Shown here: positions 16,901-23,384 of the stretch, one piece after another | How the letters are laid out: the number at the start of each line of letters is the position of its first letter | Position numbering within the stretch: the first letter of the stretch is position 1 | Source of the DNA: Paraburkholderia sediminicola | GTDB lineage: Bacteria > Pseudomonadota > Gammaproteobacteria > Burkholderiales > Burkholderiaceae | Direction: 5' to 3' | Assembly: GCF_902859805.1 (NCBI RefSeq) | Contig: NZ_CADIKC010000001.1 | Coordinates: 1,612,001 to 1,676,000 of the forward strand | DNA: 64,000 nucleotides | Notes under the pieces: model-generated | The model's input: only the letters and a program-made list of their open reading frames with translations | Database searches by the model: none | Told to the model about the DNA's origin: nothing | Program-made: the position numbers and the translations under genes

Positions 16901-19873
16901 CGCCACGATGTGTGGGCATGCGGATCGCCGGCGGAATGTACGGCACTCTACGGCAGCGCTTATACGAACACGGGCGGCACGATCGATCCGCCGCAACCCG
17001 TGGGCAATATTGCTGCCACGATTCAGGCGCCGAATCTGTCGATCACGTCGGGCGGTCAGATTCAGAACGTGGGTAACGTGATCGGTACGTCGGTGACGTT
17101 GACTGGTCAGAAGCTCATCAACGGCATCACGACCGCGAATACGTATACGCCGCGCGTGAATGCGCCGTCGCAGGTCATTTCGCTAAGTCCGGTGGATTTG
17201 CCGGGGTTGAATCTGTCGATGCCGCGAGCGGTTGGCGGGACGATTCCGACTCCGGTCGCGGGTAAAGCTTCGTATGTCGACAACTCGCTAGGTGGGTCGG
17301 CAATTGGCAATCTGGGCCCGCAGGATTTGCTGACTGCACTGCCACCTAGCCTTCAGCCGAGTTCCACGCTGTTCTATTACAACCCGCAGGAAGAGGATCT
17401 GATGCTGCAGCAGGCAGCATTGCAGCAAACAGGCAAGGCGAGTTTCATTGATGGGCTGACGTACGACAGCAAGACCGGCACATCCGTGACGGAGCAGGAG
17501 AAGGGCTATCTGTATCAGAACGCGCTTGACTATGCGACGACGAACAATCTGCAGCTTGGCGATGCGCTGACGCAAACGCAGATCAACGCACTCGACAAGC
17601 CGATGCTTTGGTATGTCGAGCAGACTGTGCCGGATCCATCGTGTACGGCGACTGGCACGGCTACGTGCCCGACTATTACTGCATTGATGCCGCAGGTTTA
17701 CCTGCCGAGTAATACGAGCGCAATGACGGCGGGTGGCAACATCTCAGGTCAGAACGTCACGCTCAATTTCGACAAGGGTAGCGGCGGCAGCATTCTGAAT
17801 ACCGGAAGCATTACTGCTTCCGACACGCTGACGGTCAATACCGACACGTTGACCAATCAGGCTAATCAGGTCGACGTCGGCCAGATATGGGCCAAGGTCA
17901 AGGGCGGTTACGTCGATACCACGGGTACGACGGTTCAGCCGGGCGGCTTCATGAGCGCGGCGAACATGGATCTCAACGTGCAGACGTTGGATCAGATCGG
18001 CGGTGCACTGCAGAAGCTCAACGCGGACGGCACGGTCGATCAGGCTGGTACGCAGCAGGTGCTGGCTGCGCTTCAGCAGCAGCTTGGTACGAACTTCACA
18101 CAGACAGCGGTTAGCGACAATCTGCATACAGATTTCGTGAAGGACGGCGGCGGGCTGCCGACGTTCGTGGTGGCAGCCATTGCGATTGCGGCGTCGATTG
18201 TGACGGCGGGGGCGGCTGCGGCCGCAATGGGTGTTGCGATGGCGAGCATGACACTTGGCGAATCCATGGTCGTTGGCGCCTTGTCGTCCATGGCGGGGAG
18301 TGCGGCAAGCCAGCTGGCCTCCGGGCAGGGTTTGAACTTCGGTTCGCTCCTGGAGGCGGGGGCCGTAGGTGCGCTCACAGCAGGAATTACCAACGGAATT
18401 ACCTACGACAGCACGACAGGTAGTTTTGGATTAAACGACCTGAGTCAGGGCCTCAATACGCTTCCGAAGGGTGTCAGCACACTGGGACAACTGGCGGGGA
18501 TCAGCAACATTGGCAACTCGCTGGGGCAGGTGGCGCAGGCTGGGTCGGTGGCCGCGACCAACCTGCCTGGCCAGTTGGCTGCATTGGGCGCGACGGCAAC
18601 CATCAATGCGAGTGTCGAGACGGCGATCGAGGGAGGGAGTTTCCTCAACAACCTGCGTAGCAGCGCAGTCAGCGATCTGGCTGCCGCTGGGGCGTATGCG
18701 ATTGGCGAGCTGAACGGGGCAAATTTCTTCGGGACGGGGGCCGCAGGCGAGCTGGGCTATGTGGCGGCACACGCGGCTCTTGGATGCGTGAGTTCGGCGG
18801 CGCTTGGGACGGGATGCGGTGGTGGAGCCATTGGCGGGGCGGCCAGTGCGGCGTTCTCTCCAGACTTCATCAAGGCGATTGATCCAACTGGCGTGGCTCT
18901 TGATTCGGGACAACAGGCCGCACTTGCAGGCTTTTCGACGTTGCTGGGTGGTGGCTTGGGGTCGCTGGCAGGCGTGAACGCCGGCGGTGCGGCGACAGCG
19001 GCGCAGAATGAGGCGCTGAACAATGATGACGGAAGTCCCGAGCATACGGCCAAGGCTGCTCAGGATGGTGGCTTGGGGACACGTCTAGGGGATGCCGCGA
19101 ATGCTCTCATCGACAGGGTGATATGGACCTATAGCAATCCTAGTAGTACGTTGCAGAACTGGGGCAATCAGATCGTCGGCCACATGAAACAGGACTACGG
19201 CGGCCAGACACCTCAGACCGATGCGAACAACCAGATTCCCGGGACCGACGGAGGCAACACGCCACATACGGGGGCCGCGCCTGTGACGTCCTTCACGATG
19301 GCGCTGTGTATGGCGCTCACGGAGGGGCTTGGCTGCGGTGCAACGCTCGCACCCATACCGGGTACGCCCGGCGGTAATATACCGAGCAATGCGAGCCTGT
19401 CGAGCAGTAACAGCAATAGCGGCTCAGGTAACGGCACGAGCGGACAGGGTGCCACCGGCGATTCAAGCGGGTCTTCATTTACCGACAAATATCTGTCAGG
19501 TTCAGGTGGGCGCTGGGGAGGCTCGGCCACGCGGCAGCTAAACTTCGATGTTGGTCAGACGTTGGATGAGTATGGCTATAGAGTTTCCGAAGGAGGTGGC
19601 ATTGGGTCAGAAGAGTACATCGCTGGAGCCGGGCCAGGCACGAATGGCGGTACATACGTGGACGTTACGGCCAAACCTGCAAATGGAAATGGACCTTTCG
19701 TGCGTGTACAGACTATATCTACTCAGGCGGATGGCGTAACGCCGACTCCCGCGGAGGCCGCGGCTGCGTCCAGAATACAGGCAGCTTACCCTGGAGATAA
19801 GCTGATCTTGATTCCAAAGGGCGCGACGCAATCACAGATTAACCAAGCGATTCGGAGTGCATTGGGAAAATGA
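7961..19873 (+). CDS. Giant TpsA / CdiA-like exoprotein with C-terminal toxin
   Basis: This 3,970-residue protein is a contact-dependent-inhibition or FHA-type exoprotein. A long cytoplasmic N-region with a hydrophobic segment (VVSALVALTLFAG, residues 49-61) acts as extended signal sequence. The TPS domain spans about residues 110-250 with NPNGI near 226. Residues about 450-2000 are regular beta-helix repeats with a higher-order period of roughly 185 residues. A more complex Asn/Gly-rich region follows, then a DUF637-like hydrophobic part (FVVAAIAIAASIVTAGAAAA, about 3403) and a pretoxin region ending in NEALNN (about 3683), placed where E. coli CdiA has VENN and Burkholderia proteins a NxxLYN motif. 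The last about 130 residues (from SGGRWGG; TYVDVTAKPANGNG, LILIPKGA) form a separate globular tip, probably a nuclease-like toxin of no family I can name. The stop overlaps the next gene by 4 bases. Confidence 0.88.
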   Translation: MNASTRNALRQLEQTRHAHDERHDRGMQSARLRWSVPMPARPYRVWQRVVSALVALTLFAGPLSITFEQSRDAAGVLASGSHRLDDEAWQRIIDLSAVRIRFAMQMAQAAPIVDPTAPITFQPKITQTTGAGGGVPVVNITAPNAAGISLNKYQSFNIDPVGLILNNSLMAGTSLAGGDLQANPNLVGRTASVIVNQVTSTGAAYASLLNGPLEVFGAPATVIIANPNGITTNGTGFTNTIGVTLSTGTPQFLSDLKGTATNFDNAQAIGYSVTGGHIQIEGNAGVNGPGAGIEGTVGTIDLIGETIGINAPLYAGSRINAIAGRQFVLPSAVSSNGTTYATSANGSDNSASAINSANGRANNGLAIDATAFGAMTAGQIQVIGTAAGMGVRTDAQMAANTGDLLLSSNGDLTVNGSAAQQQATLQASGNLSMTGAHVGISGYTINANGDVTSTGTIQTGGKLAVTAGGNVNVANAQSNGDTAVTGGASVTLGDVQTGGALAVTAQGNDGTGDINLNGTSVMSGATSLQAARDINVNVQTNGSTLQATAQRNVNVNGALQTSSDLGLTATQGSVTNNGTVKSGNNLALTSGQDTSVVGQATAQNAVTVTAGQDFSVSGSLASGTTLAATVARDISVAGSLLVGTDAQVSAGRNLDVPGVVIVQQDGVFNAQNNLTGSGSVAFGQNGTLTTGQDVAFTGKLLANGLQVTAGNNASLADVQAGGAFNVAANGITSNPAGGGDVTFNGNAASVGAANVQAARDVVVNGTLAGGSQVTLTAQRNVAVAAAGTVQAVGDLSVAAVNGSVNSSGTLNGAANLVVNGAQDVALTGATSVTGDTTLTAGHDLTIGGTLAGQGAATLSAGHDVIAGGSSGFVKDANVTAANDLSVTGALQGAAVSLTAGHSVALNNVQANSALQVAANGGTLAVNGLVASLSTASLTSSGDTSINGALQSANALNVTSGGNTSIAGSVASNGNVTLTNAAGSLTSTGNIQSGDNLLINAAQSVDLGTQGTSALGDLTVNAGQNLTMNGSVVAQGNGMLTAGGAIAGAATSAFGLAANVSSGGDTNLTGSLRGGTVQTNVGGSATLHDVQAASSLALAATQDLNITGAVTGGAAVTLNAGQNIGISGSIQSANDTTLTAQNGNVGSTGTIASNGAFNVQAGTDINLGGTTTAALDTTLNAARDVNVAGMLAGQGQGIVTSGRDIGGAGTMTFTQAATLNAGRDVAQGGLIQGQAVQVTAAGNISVNNVESASTVTLNANGTNTANGPGNLTVNGSVAAAGAVTATAQNDVTVAATGKIASGTTVGINAQHDINVAGAVESVGDAVLNAQQGSLNATGGINSGGKLNITTGLDLSLGASTSAVGDATLNAGRDALLNGLLIGQANGFVTAGRDIGGAGTQAFTQAANYTAQRDIGLTGSVQANVINALGGDSATLHDVNSATTLTLTANGNAGGGDAAITGTATAPGLVTLSGARDVLVSGSLTTGDSLTLAAQRNVSVSGTVQTTAGDLTATAATGSIALTGTTTTSGALNLTSALDTQLGGTINAAKAVTVQAGRDIMLTGALAGQLGGTLTASHDINGAGTAAFAQAATLNASHDLALTGALQGASVTVTGGNNAGLGSVEAVTGNLAVTANGNAGGGDVTLGGTATALGTLVLQAARDVGVGGAINTGGTTTIDAARNITLADVNSAGDLTLTAISGNASAANVTTQGNLNANAGQALTFSGATTVGGNAQLTSGGDMTLTGGIGAQNVGTLTAGGSISAGSVAFGQQATLNAGGSIGVTGGVLTNGTLNATAGNDLSMGSAQAGGAIALQAQGHNGAGDVNVGGMLASGSAVSVTAARDATIVGNASATDKLTVTAGRDLTASGTVGANSDVTLTATGGNLSVGGAVTSQGNLKATSGGTLALNGELVNGDTTLTSGGTTTLTGSFLGLGLATINAGGSVNGGGELTFGKDITIGAGAGITLGGIQGAGLFTATSVGDMSLGATTAVGNVTAKSTNGSVTFGGDLQSGGNVAIQAAQDMKVTGAVSSMGTVNVTGTAGNVTVAGVSSNGDTTMSAGQTLTLSGTSTVAGQFTLSGGNVTLSGSQGGSKNVSVTAQGTLDASKASMVSTGNMQFSGANVTLGTAIVGGALTATASNQLSLVGSAVDVVGAATLTSGNGFYNASQVLSGGALYVSAPNLTNAANASLASTTTTTINASSFTNAGLVNGATTNVTVAGGLNNTGGSLMAVNSLSINTGSLNNQNGIIFAGNPNTPNGPTTGDVSLTINGGDGSFNNANGQLLAQRNMGITATNMAFDPSQGTISQGGQLSITAALINNTGTWNYGGQGVTLTGLNGINNYGTMTGSAALTLSTNGTFTNFGQVTGSNVTFNGTLNNVAGAVMHADGTLALNGNTTNRGTVEAGSVLSVTGGNYDNQGATTQSKGDANFNIGGTLTNTGGSIFAGNNVNINAGAVVNDQTAPSGSSTSTTTVVTNPSLLWSAVAGTQTNWYDQSYGGENGFLEVASSTTSATLGDLLSPTGTQATGANASAYNASQPVTGSGTVTFYEHRVQVGESGNNNTPVYQNFWFIGTGPDPTALASVTLNLPTIYQTTLTQQAGTSGVISAGNSISLTANSLSNRGGQIAAQGNVTLNVQSLSNGSVAPASLNQSTQTIDQGQYSAFFAQLKSLGTIGVQGTGNSTGTSCDSQNYCAIVDFLSPNVFNIAAGAAPTASGYTTSAFPTGMIAAGSNLSVYGGNLVNEGLLYAGNNVQVGAASLTNQGGNQQNYSTQTGCAAGVPNSACGTAGYTRGSNPTTTTFGYNQNDATIYAGNDLVIAAGQINNTFGNLLAGHDIVIGGVGTTANSTTPAGSLNNTSGNIVAGNNITLNVSGAITNNLPPPVPVHENYGSKEQYSGCMTAGGYKESYCEGYVDQQSGSSSVISAGNNLQINAGSLTNIGSLIAAGNSATISVAGPVVNEAQTLNAYWHSHWVQETGMFSSDKRHDVWACGSPAECTALYGSAYTNTGGTIDPPQPVGNIAATIQAPNLSITSGGQIQNVGNVIGTSVTLTGQKLINGITTANTYTPRVNAPSQVISLSPVDLPGLNLSMPRAVGGTIPTPVAGKASYVDNSLGGSAIGNLGPQDLLTALPPSLQPSSTLFYYNPQEEDLMLQQAALQQTGKASFIDGLTYDSKTGTSVTEQEKGYLYQNALDYATTNNLQLGDALTQTQINALDKPMLWYVEQTVPDPSCTATGTATCPTITALMPQVYLPSNTSAMTAGGNISGQNVTLNFDKGSGGSILNTGSITASDTLTVNTDTLTNQANQVDVGQIWAKVKGGYVDTTGTTVQPGGFMSAANMDLNVQTLDQIGGALQKLNADGTVDQAGTQQVLAALQQQLGTNFTQTAVSDNLHTDFVKDGGGLPTFVVAAIAIAASIVTAGAAAAAMGVAMASMTLGESMVVGALSSMAGSAASQLASGQGLNFGSLLEAGAVGALTAGITNGITYDSTTGSFGLNDLSQGLNTLPKGVSTLGQLAGISNIGNSLGQVAQAGSVAATNLPGQLAALGATATINASVETAIEGGSFLNNLRSSAVSDLAAAGAYAIGELNGANFFGTGAAGELGYVAAHAALGCVSSAALGTGCGGGAIGGAASAAFSPDFIKAIDPTGVALDSGQQAALAGFSTLLGGGLGSLAGVNAGGAATAAQNEALNNDDGSPEHTAKAAQDGGLGTRLGDAANALIDRVIWTYSNPSSTLQNWGNQIVGHMKQDYGGQTPQTDANNQIPGTDGGNTPHTGAAPVTSFTMALCMALTEGLGCGATLAPIPGTPGGNIPSNASLSSSNSNSGSGNGTSGQGATGDSSGSSFTDKYLSGSGGRWGGSATRQLNFDVGQTLDEYGYRVSEGGGIGSEEYIAGAGPGTNGGTYVDVTAKPANGNGPFVRVQTISTQADGVTPTPAEAAAASRIQAAYPGDKLILIPKGATQSQINQAIRSALGK
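10001..13815 (+). repeat. About eight copies of a 480-570 bp superrepeat inside the giant tpsA
   Basis: Anchoring on the segment FxQxATLNAxxDxxLTG, related units begin near 10001, 10571, 11113, 11588, 12158, 12713, 13259 and 13811. Each unit runs through a 'LxDVxxxxxLxxxANG' block, an 'AARDVxVxG' block and a 'TTLNAGRDV' block. Spacing is 477-570 bp. Divergence between copies is considerable, so this is an old internal duplication series building the beta-helix shaft. Confidence 0.7.
17294..17689 (+). repeat. Segment duplicated in the orphan toxin module (copy A)
   Basis: This 396-bp internal part of the giant tpsA is colinear, without indels, with 20677-21072; most bases agree by eye. It encodes IGNLGPQDLLTALPPSLQP through PTITALM. 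The homology stops exactly after the ATG codon of 'ITALM', where the orphan copy switches to a different C-terminus. Confidence 0.85.
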
Positions 19874-20436
19874 AGCGTATTTACTTGTTTGCATCGAAAA
19901 ACGATATCCTTTTGATTACCGACATGGTGGAGAACAAGGGGGCGATCAAGTACATTCTTGCGCAACATGATTTGCACCCGAAATATGGGGCGGTTGCGCC
20001 AGTCTACGAAACAGCTCGCTCCATTCCTGATCTTGGTGCCGCAGCAGGAAGCCAAACCGGTTCGTGTGAAAGATATTTAGTCGTGGAGCGCTCGACGGAA
20101 GTCCTTCCGGTGACTAGGTTGATCGGTGGGAAATTACCGGGTGGCGGAAAATTGATTACCGCCTATGAGATGGGAAACTGTAGCGAGTGTGTTGAGTTCA
20201 ATGCAGGGGGGTGGTCGAGCGGTGTGCTGCTTAACGGATTGATTCAAACTTGGTCTGAAGGTCTGGCTGCTCAGCGGTTGATGAGAAGATTTGCTTCCGC
20301 TTTGAAACAACAATTCAAAACTAAGATTAATGCTTATTGGATTGGCCCTGAAGCCTACGAATTTCTGAAGAATGGAGGTCGTCTGACGCTCAATGTCGAT
20401 GCAGCACCGTCGTTTGACGTAAAGATTTCTCAGTGA
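19870..20436 (+). CDS. Candidate immunity protein for the giant toxin
   Basis: The gene starts at an ATG overlapping the TGA of the giant cdiA-like gene (ATGA), the position of cdiI in CDI loci. The 188-residue product has no signal peptide or membrane segment and is expected in the cytoplasm, where it would bind the matching toxin tip. Base composition is clearly more AT-rich than the upstream gene, as usual for exchangeable toxin-immunity cassettes. I see no named immunity family: the sequence has a mixed alpha/beta pattern with a central GGKLPGGGKLITAYEMGN stretch and a CSEC Cys pair. The call rests on position and composition. Confidence 0.6.
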   Translation: MKRIYLFASKNDILLITDMVENKGAIKYILAQHDLHPKYGAVAPVYETARSIPDLGAAAGSQTGSCERYLVVERSTEVLPVTRLIGGKLPGGGKLITAYEMGNCSECVEFNAGGWSSGVLLNGLIQTWSEGLAAQRLMRRFASALKQQFKTKINAYWIGPEAYEFLKNGGRLTLNVDAAPSFDVKISQ

Positions 20437-20481
20437 CACGTTGAGCTAACACTGGGGGGCCTCTATGTGTTTTGTCAAGCA

Positions 20482-20670
20482 TTAGGGGCTGATTTCGGGT
20501 GGTAGGCCGCGAATGCGGTTGCTGTTCTGCGTGATCTGTGCGGCGAGATCATCGTCGAAACCGCACAACATGGTGAGTTCGGCGAGCGGTTCGTCAGTCA
20601 GCCGAAGCGAGCGCAGCGAGTGCGGCATCGAGCGGGCAGCTTCAGCAATGATGGTTGCATCGCGGGCGTT
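20482..20670 (-). mobile_element. IS110-family transposase remnant
   Basis: Read on the minus strand, about 62 codons encode NARDATIIAEAARSMPHS and continue through LAELTMLCGFDDDLAAQIT to NRIRGLPPEISP, which is the middle of an IS110/IS1111-type DEDD transposase (the region just after the catalytic RuvC-like domain). Only this internal piece survives; the N-terminus ends where homology to cdiA begins (about 20671-20677) and the C-terminal part is missing. It marks an old insertion followed by deletion between the first immunity gene and the orphan toxin module. Confidence 0.75.
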
Positions 20671-20676
20671 GGTCTC

Positions 20677-21444
20677 GGCTCGGCGATTGGCAATCAGGGC
20701 CCGCAGGATTTGCTGACCGCGCTTCCAGCTAGTCTTCAGCCGAGTTCGATGCGGTTTTATTACAACCCGCAGGAAGAAGACCTGAGGCTGCAGCAGGCTG
20801 CATTGTAGCAAACAGGTAAAGCGAGCTTTGTCGACGGGCTGACATACGACAGCAAAACGAATAGGTCGGTGCGGGAGCAGGAGAAGGCCTACCTGTACCA
20901 GAACGCGCTCGACTATGCGACGACGAACAATTTGCAGCTTGGCGATGCATTGACGCAGACGCAGATCAACGCGCTCGACAAGCCGATGCTCTGGTACGTC
21001 GAACAGACCGTGCCGGATCCGTCGTGTACGGCGACGGGCACGGCTACGTTTCCGACTATTACTGCATTGATGGTGGCGCTGGCCAGTTCCTTTACAGGAG
21101 CATTCCAGAGAGGTTTGCACTTCCAAAGTGCTGCCTTGAGCGCTTTGGAAGTTCCTGAGAATAAGACCCGCATTCCGGTAACACTTGAAGATGGAACAGA
21201 GACGATTGTTGTGCCCGATGGAATCAAGGGGCAGACATTCATCGAAGTCAAGGACGTGAAAGACATATACAACGCGAAGCAGTTCCGAGGTTACTTCGCA
21301 TCGGGTAACGCAATTCAATTGATTGTTAGTCCCAACACGCAGACCATCTCCGGGCCGCTTCAGGCGCTTATCAATAGGTCTGGAGGATCGATTCGAGTGT
21401 ACGATCCCGGAACCGGTAAGTTCACGCCGTGGGGCACGTCATGA
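20677..21444 (+). pseudogene. Orphan CdiA C-terminal module with Tox-REase-7-like toxin, interrupted by TAG
   Basis: The frame opens without a start as a copy of the giant gene (20677-21072 matches 17294-17689), runs into an in-frame TAG at 20806-20808 where the parent has CAG, and continues open to TGA 21444. After ITALM it switches to a new domain: VVPDGIKGQTFIEVKDVK followed by TISGPLQALINRSGGSIRV. This fits the Tox-REase-7 restriction-endonuclease-fold toxins, with the catalytic D (PDG) and E-x-K (EVK) of the PD-(D/E)XK core intact. There is no TPS domain or signal, so it cannot be secreted as it stands; a GTG at 20869 could start a cytoplasmic product. It is a typical orphan cdiA-CT cassette, paired with the immunity gene 10 bp downstream. 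Confidence 0.8.
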
Positions 21445-21454
21445 GGAACCTCGA

Positions 21455-22273
21455 ATGAAATTTAAAGAGCGGGTCTGCGTCAACGTGTTAAGTCCATTGT
21501 CGCTACGTTCGCCAATGGATTTTCTCAGGGCCGTGCGCACCTATGAGGAGGTGTTTCCGAATGTTCTCCCAGAAAAATGGGGATGGTGGGAACCGCTCGA
21601 TCAAGCGTTCGATGCACAAAATGTCGAGGCTCTCGTTCCTGCCACAGGAACATGTGAAACGGTTTTCTGGCAACGTAAGAAGTATCCGAAAGCCGAGGGG
21701 GCATTCTCTGTCCGATGGCGTAGCAAGTCGCCTATGGTCAAAGATACACACTCAAACATTGACTTGACCTTGGAATTGGCGGACGTAGAGCAGGACTTAC
21801 TTGTTCACGCCTTGGAAACATTGAGCGTACGTACGGAAGCAGACATCGCTATTCTTGATGTTGCGAATGCACGGTACAAGGACTTTGCATTCGACAGTGC
21901 GTCTGCCCCATTTGGCGAACACTTTATGCTTGTGACTCACGTACTGCGTCATTGGCTGCCGGACGTGTTTTGGGGAACCGTCTTCGGCCCTCCCTATGTT
22001 CAGCTATTTGGCAAGGATCGACTGATGAGTGCACCAGCAGCGGTCGTAAAGGAACTCGGAGAGGAAATGATCTATCTTCAGTTGACCGACAAGCTAGCCG
22101 ATACAATTTACAATTTTGATGCGGTGCTAGCCAGTCGTTCAGCGGTCAAGGCGCATCTGGCTGTTGATGCCTTTTTTCAATCCGAACGTGCCTACGACCG
22201 GGCCGAAAAAGGACCGACGGGCGACCTTTTCGTCACTCCCGAGTTTCAGTTGCGTGTAGACGAGAAAGACTAG
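21455..22273 (+). CDS. Imm52-like immunity protein
   Basis: ATG 21455 follows AGGAACC, 10 bp after the orphan toxin stop. The 272-residue cytoplasmic protein contains the pattern PEKWGWWEPLDQAF near the N-terminus and W-rich blocks (HWLPDVFWGTVFGPPYVQLF) that I associate with the Imm52 polymorphic-toxin immunity family. It has no signal peptide. It is more AT-rich than housekeeping genes nearby. It probably neutralises the Tox-REase-7-like nuclease encoded immediately upstream and appears intact, even though the toxin gene carries a nonsense codon, so selection for protection may persist. Confidence 0.7.
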   Translation: MKFKERVCVNVLSPLSLRSPMDFLRAVRTYEEVFPNVLPEKWGWWEPLDQAFDAQNVEALVPATGTCETVFWQRKKYPKAEGAFSVRWRSKSPMVKDTHSNIDLTLELADVEQDLLVHALETLSVRTEADIAILDVANARYKDFAFDSASAPFGEHFMLVTHVLRHWLPDVFWGTVFGPPYVQLFGKDRLMSAPAAVVKELGEEMIYLQLTDKLADTIYNFDAVLASRSAVKAHLAVDAFFQSERAYDRAEKGPTGDLFVTPEFQLRVDEKD

Positions 22274-22451
22274 AAATAGTCAGCATGCATGCCATCCGAT
22301 TTGCTTCCCTTGTCGTCGAGAGCGAGTTGACGCGGGGTTGTTAGAAAATCCTCCCCGCGACTTCGCGGCGTGTGTCTTCGTCCATAGGAAGGATCTTGGA
22401 AGATTACATTTTTCGCGAGACGGCAGGCCAATGGCGAGCACGGAGCAGATA

Positions 22452-22586
22452 ATGATTGTTCGAAAATCCTTGCTGCCCGCTGCACTCTTCTCTGCAGGAT
22501 GTGCTGCGCTCTCTGCATGTATCTGGACTTCAGAAACCGACTTCCCCGCGCACACTAAAAAAACCTGGTCGGAACGCTGTCGGTGA
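22452..22586 (+). pseudogene. Truncated lipoprotein-like ORF, 44 aa
   Basis: ATG 22452 opens a short frame whose first 23 residues (MIVRKSLLPAALFSAGCAAL, then SAC) resemble a lipoprotein signal peptide with a LSAC lipobox; only 21 residues follow before the stop, and the end overlaps the 3' end of kptA on the other strand. It looks like the 5' remnant of a lipoprotein gene cut at the boundary of the toxin island. It may be fortuitous. Confidence 0.3.
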
Positions 22587-23100
22587 GCCAGACACCGTTC
22601 TCCGCCAGAAAAAATTTGAAGCCTTCCCGATACATGCGCAGGGCTTGAATCTCAAGGATCACAGGACTGCCGTATCGCTTTCCTACCGCAAGTGCAATCG
22701 ATTTATCCGGCGAGAGATGCACGTGGTGACGAGCGCCCGCTTTCAACCCCTGCTCACGAATCGATTCAAGAAAACGTGTTGCGGTTCCGTGATAAAGAGT
22801 TTCGGGCGGCTCTGTCTCGACATACTCGCGTTGTACGGCAGGCGTCGAATGTCCCTGTACCGCACGAATAAATGCACCATCTTCGGATATGGCAAAACGT
22901 TTCTTGTCGTTAGTCGACACGACCGCACGAATGATGGTCCGATCGAGTGTTCGGCCCTGTTTGGCCGCGCCGGCAATGAGGCCCTCGATATCGGCCCAGC
23001 CTTCAGTGTCGAGTTGCAGGCCGATGCTCTGCGGTTCATGACGGAGTACGTAGCTTAAAAATTTGCTGATCTCGTTGAGTTGCTTATTGTCTGTGCCCAT
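22555..23100 (-). CDS. kptA: RNA 2'-phosphotransferase (Tpt1/KptA)
   Basis: KptA transfers a 2'-phosphate from RNA to NAD+, giving ADP-ribose 1'',2''-cyclic phosphate; in yeast this completes tRNA splicing, while the bacterial substrate is unknown (established knowledge). The 181-residue protein shows the family order: KFLSYVLRHEPQSIGLQLD (N-terminal winged helix, with the conserved Arg-His), then LYHGTATRFLESIREQGLKA and HHVHLSPD of the ADP-ribosyltransferase-like fold, and YGSPVILEI. I chose ATG 23100; a TTG 60 bases upstream only adds a poor N-terminal tail. It is divergent from the flavin reductase gene and has a striking tandem operator upstream. Confidence 0.9.
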   Translation of the reverse strand: MGTDNKQLNEISKFLSYVLRHEPQSIGLQLDTEGWADIEGLIAGAAKQGRTLDRTIIRAVVSTNDKKRFAISEDGAFIRAVQGHSTPAVQREYVETEPPETLYHGTATRFLESIREQGLKAGARHHVHLSPDKSIALAVGKRYGSPVILEIQALRMYREGFKFFLAENGVWLTDSVPTRFF

Positions 23101-23185
23101 TCTTGTAGATTCCGTGAGTTCGGTCCGGGCGACGATCGGATGTGCGCGGAGTCGTTGCAAACTGGCGTAGATCGATACAGCCTAC

Positions 23186-23237
23186 AGCCTGTAAATGAAA
23201 TATACAGGCTTAAGCCTGTAAATCGTATCGACAGGCT
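23186..23237 (-). promoter_or_regulatory. Tandem inverted repeats upstream of kptA
   Basis: AGCCTGT-N11-ACAGGCT occurs twice in direct tandem, at 23186-23210 and 23213-23237, a period of 27 bp; each left arm is followed by AAAT. The junction of the two copies creates another perfect palindrome, ACAGGCTTAAGCCTGT (23204-23219). It lies 86 bp upstream of the kptA ATG and about 150 bp before the divergent flavin reductase gene. This arrangement suggests cooperative binding of a dimeric regulator; which one is unknown. Confidence 0.6.
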
Positions 23238-23384
23238 CGCCTCTAGTTAGCAGGCTTCCGGAGGCTGAACCTAGGATCCAGAATCAGCACGTGGTGACGC
23301 GAGCATCCTGCATCCGCGCCGAGCGGCGTCACGCACCCTGCTGTATAACCACCTGTCTCGACCAAAAAACCCCCAACACAACCC

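Noticed and set aside
20482..21318. 278-codon minus-strand frame as one gene
   Set aside because: Only its last about 62 codons resemble a transposase (kept as IS110 remnant); the rest is antisense to the orphan toxin module.
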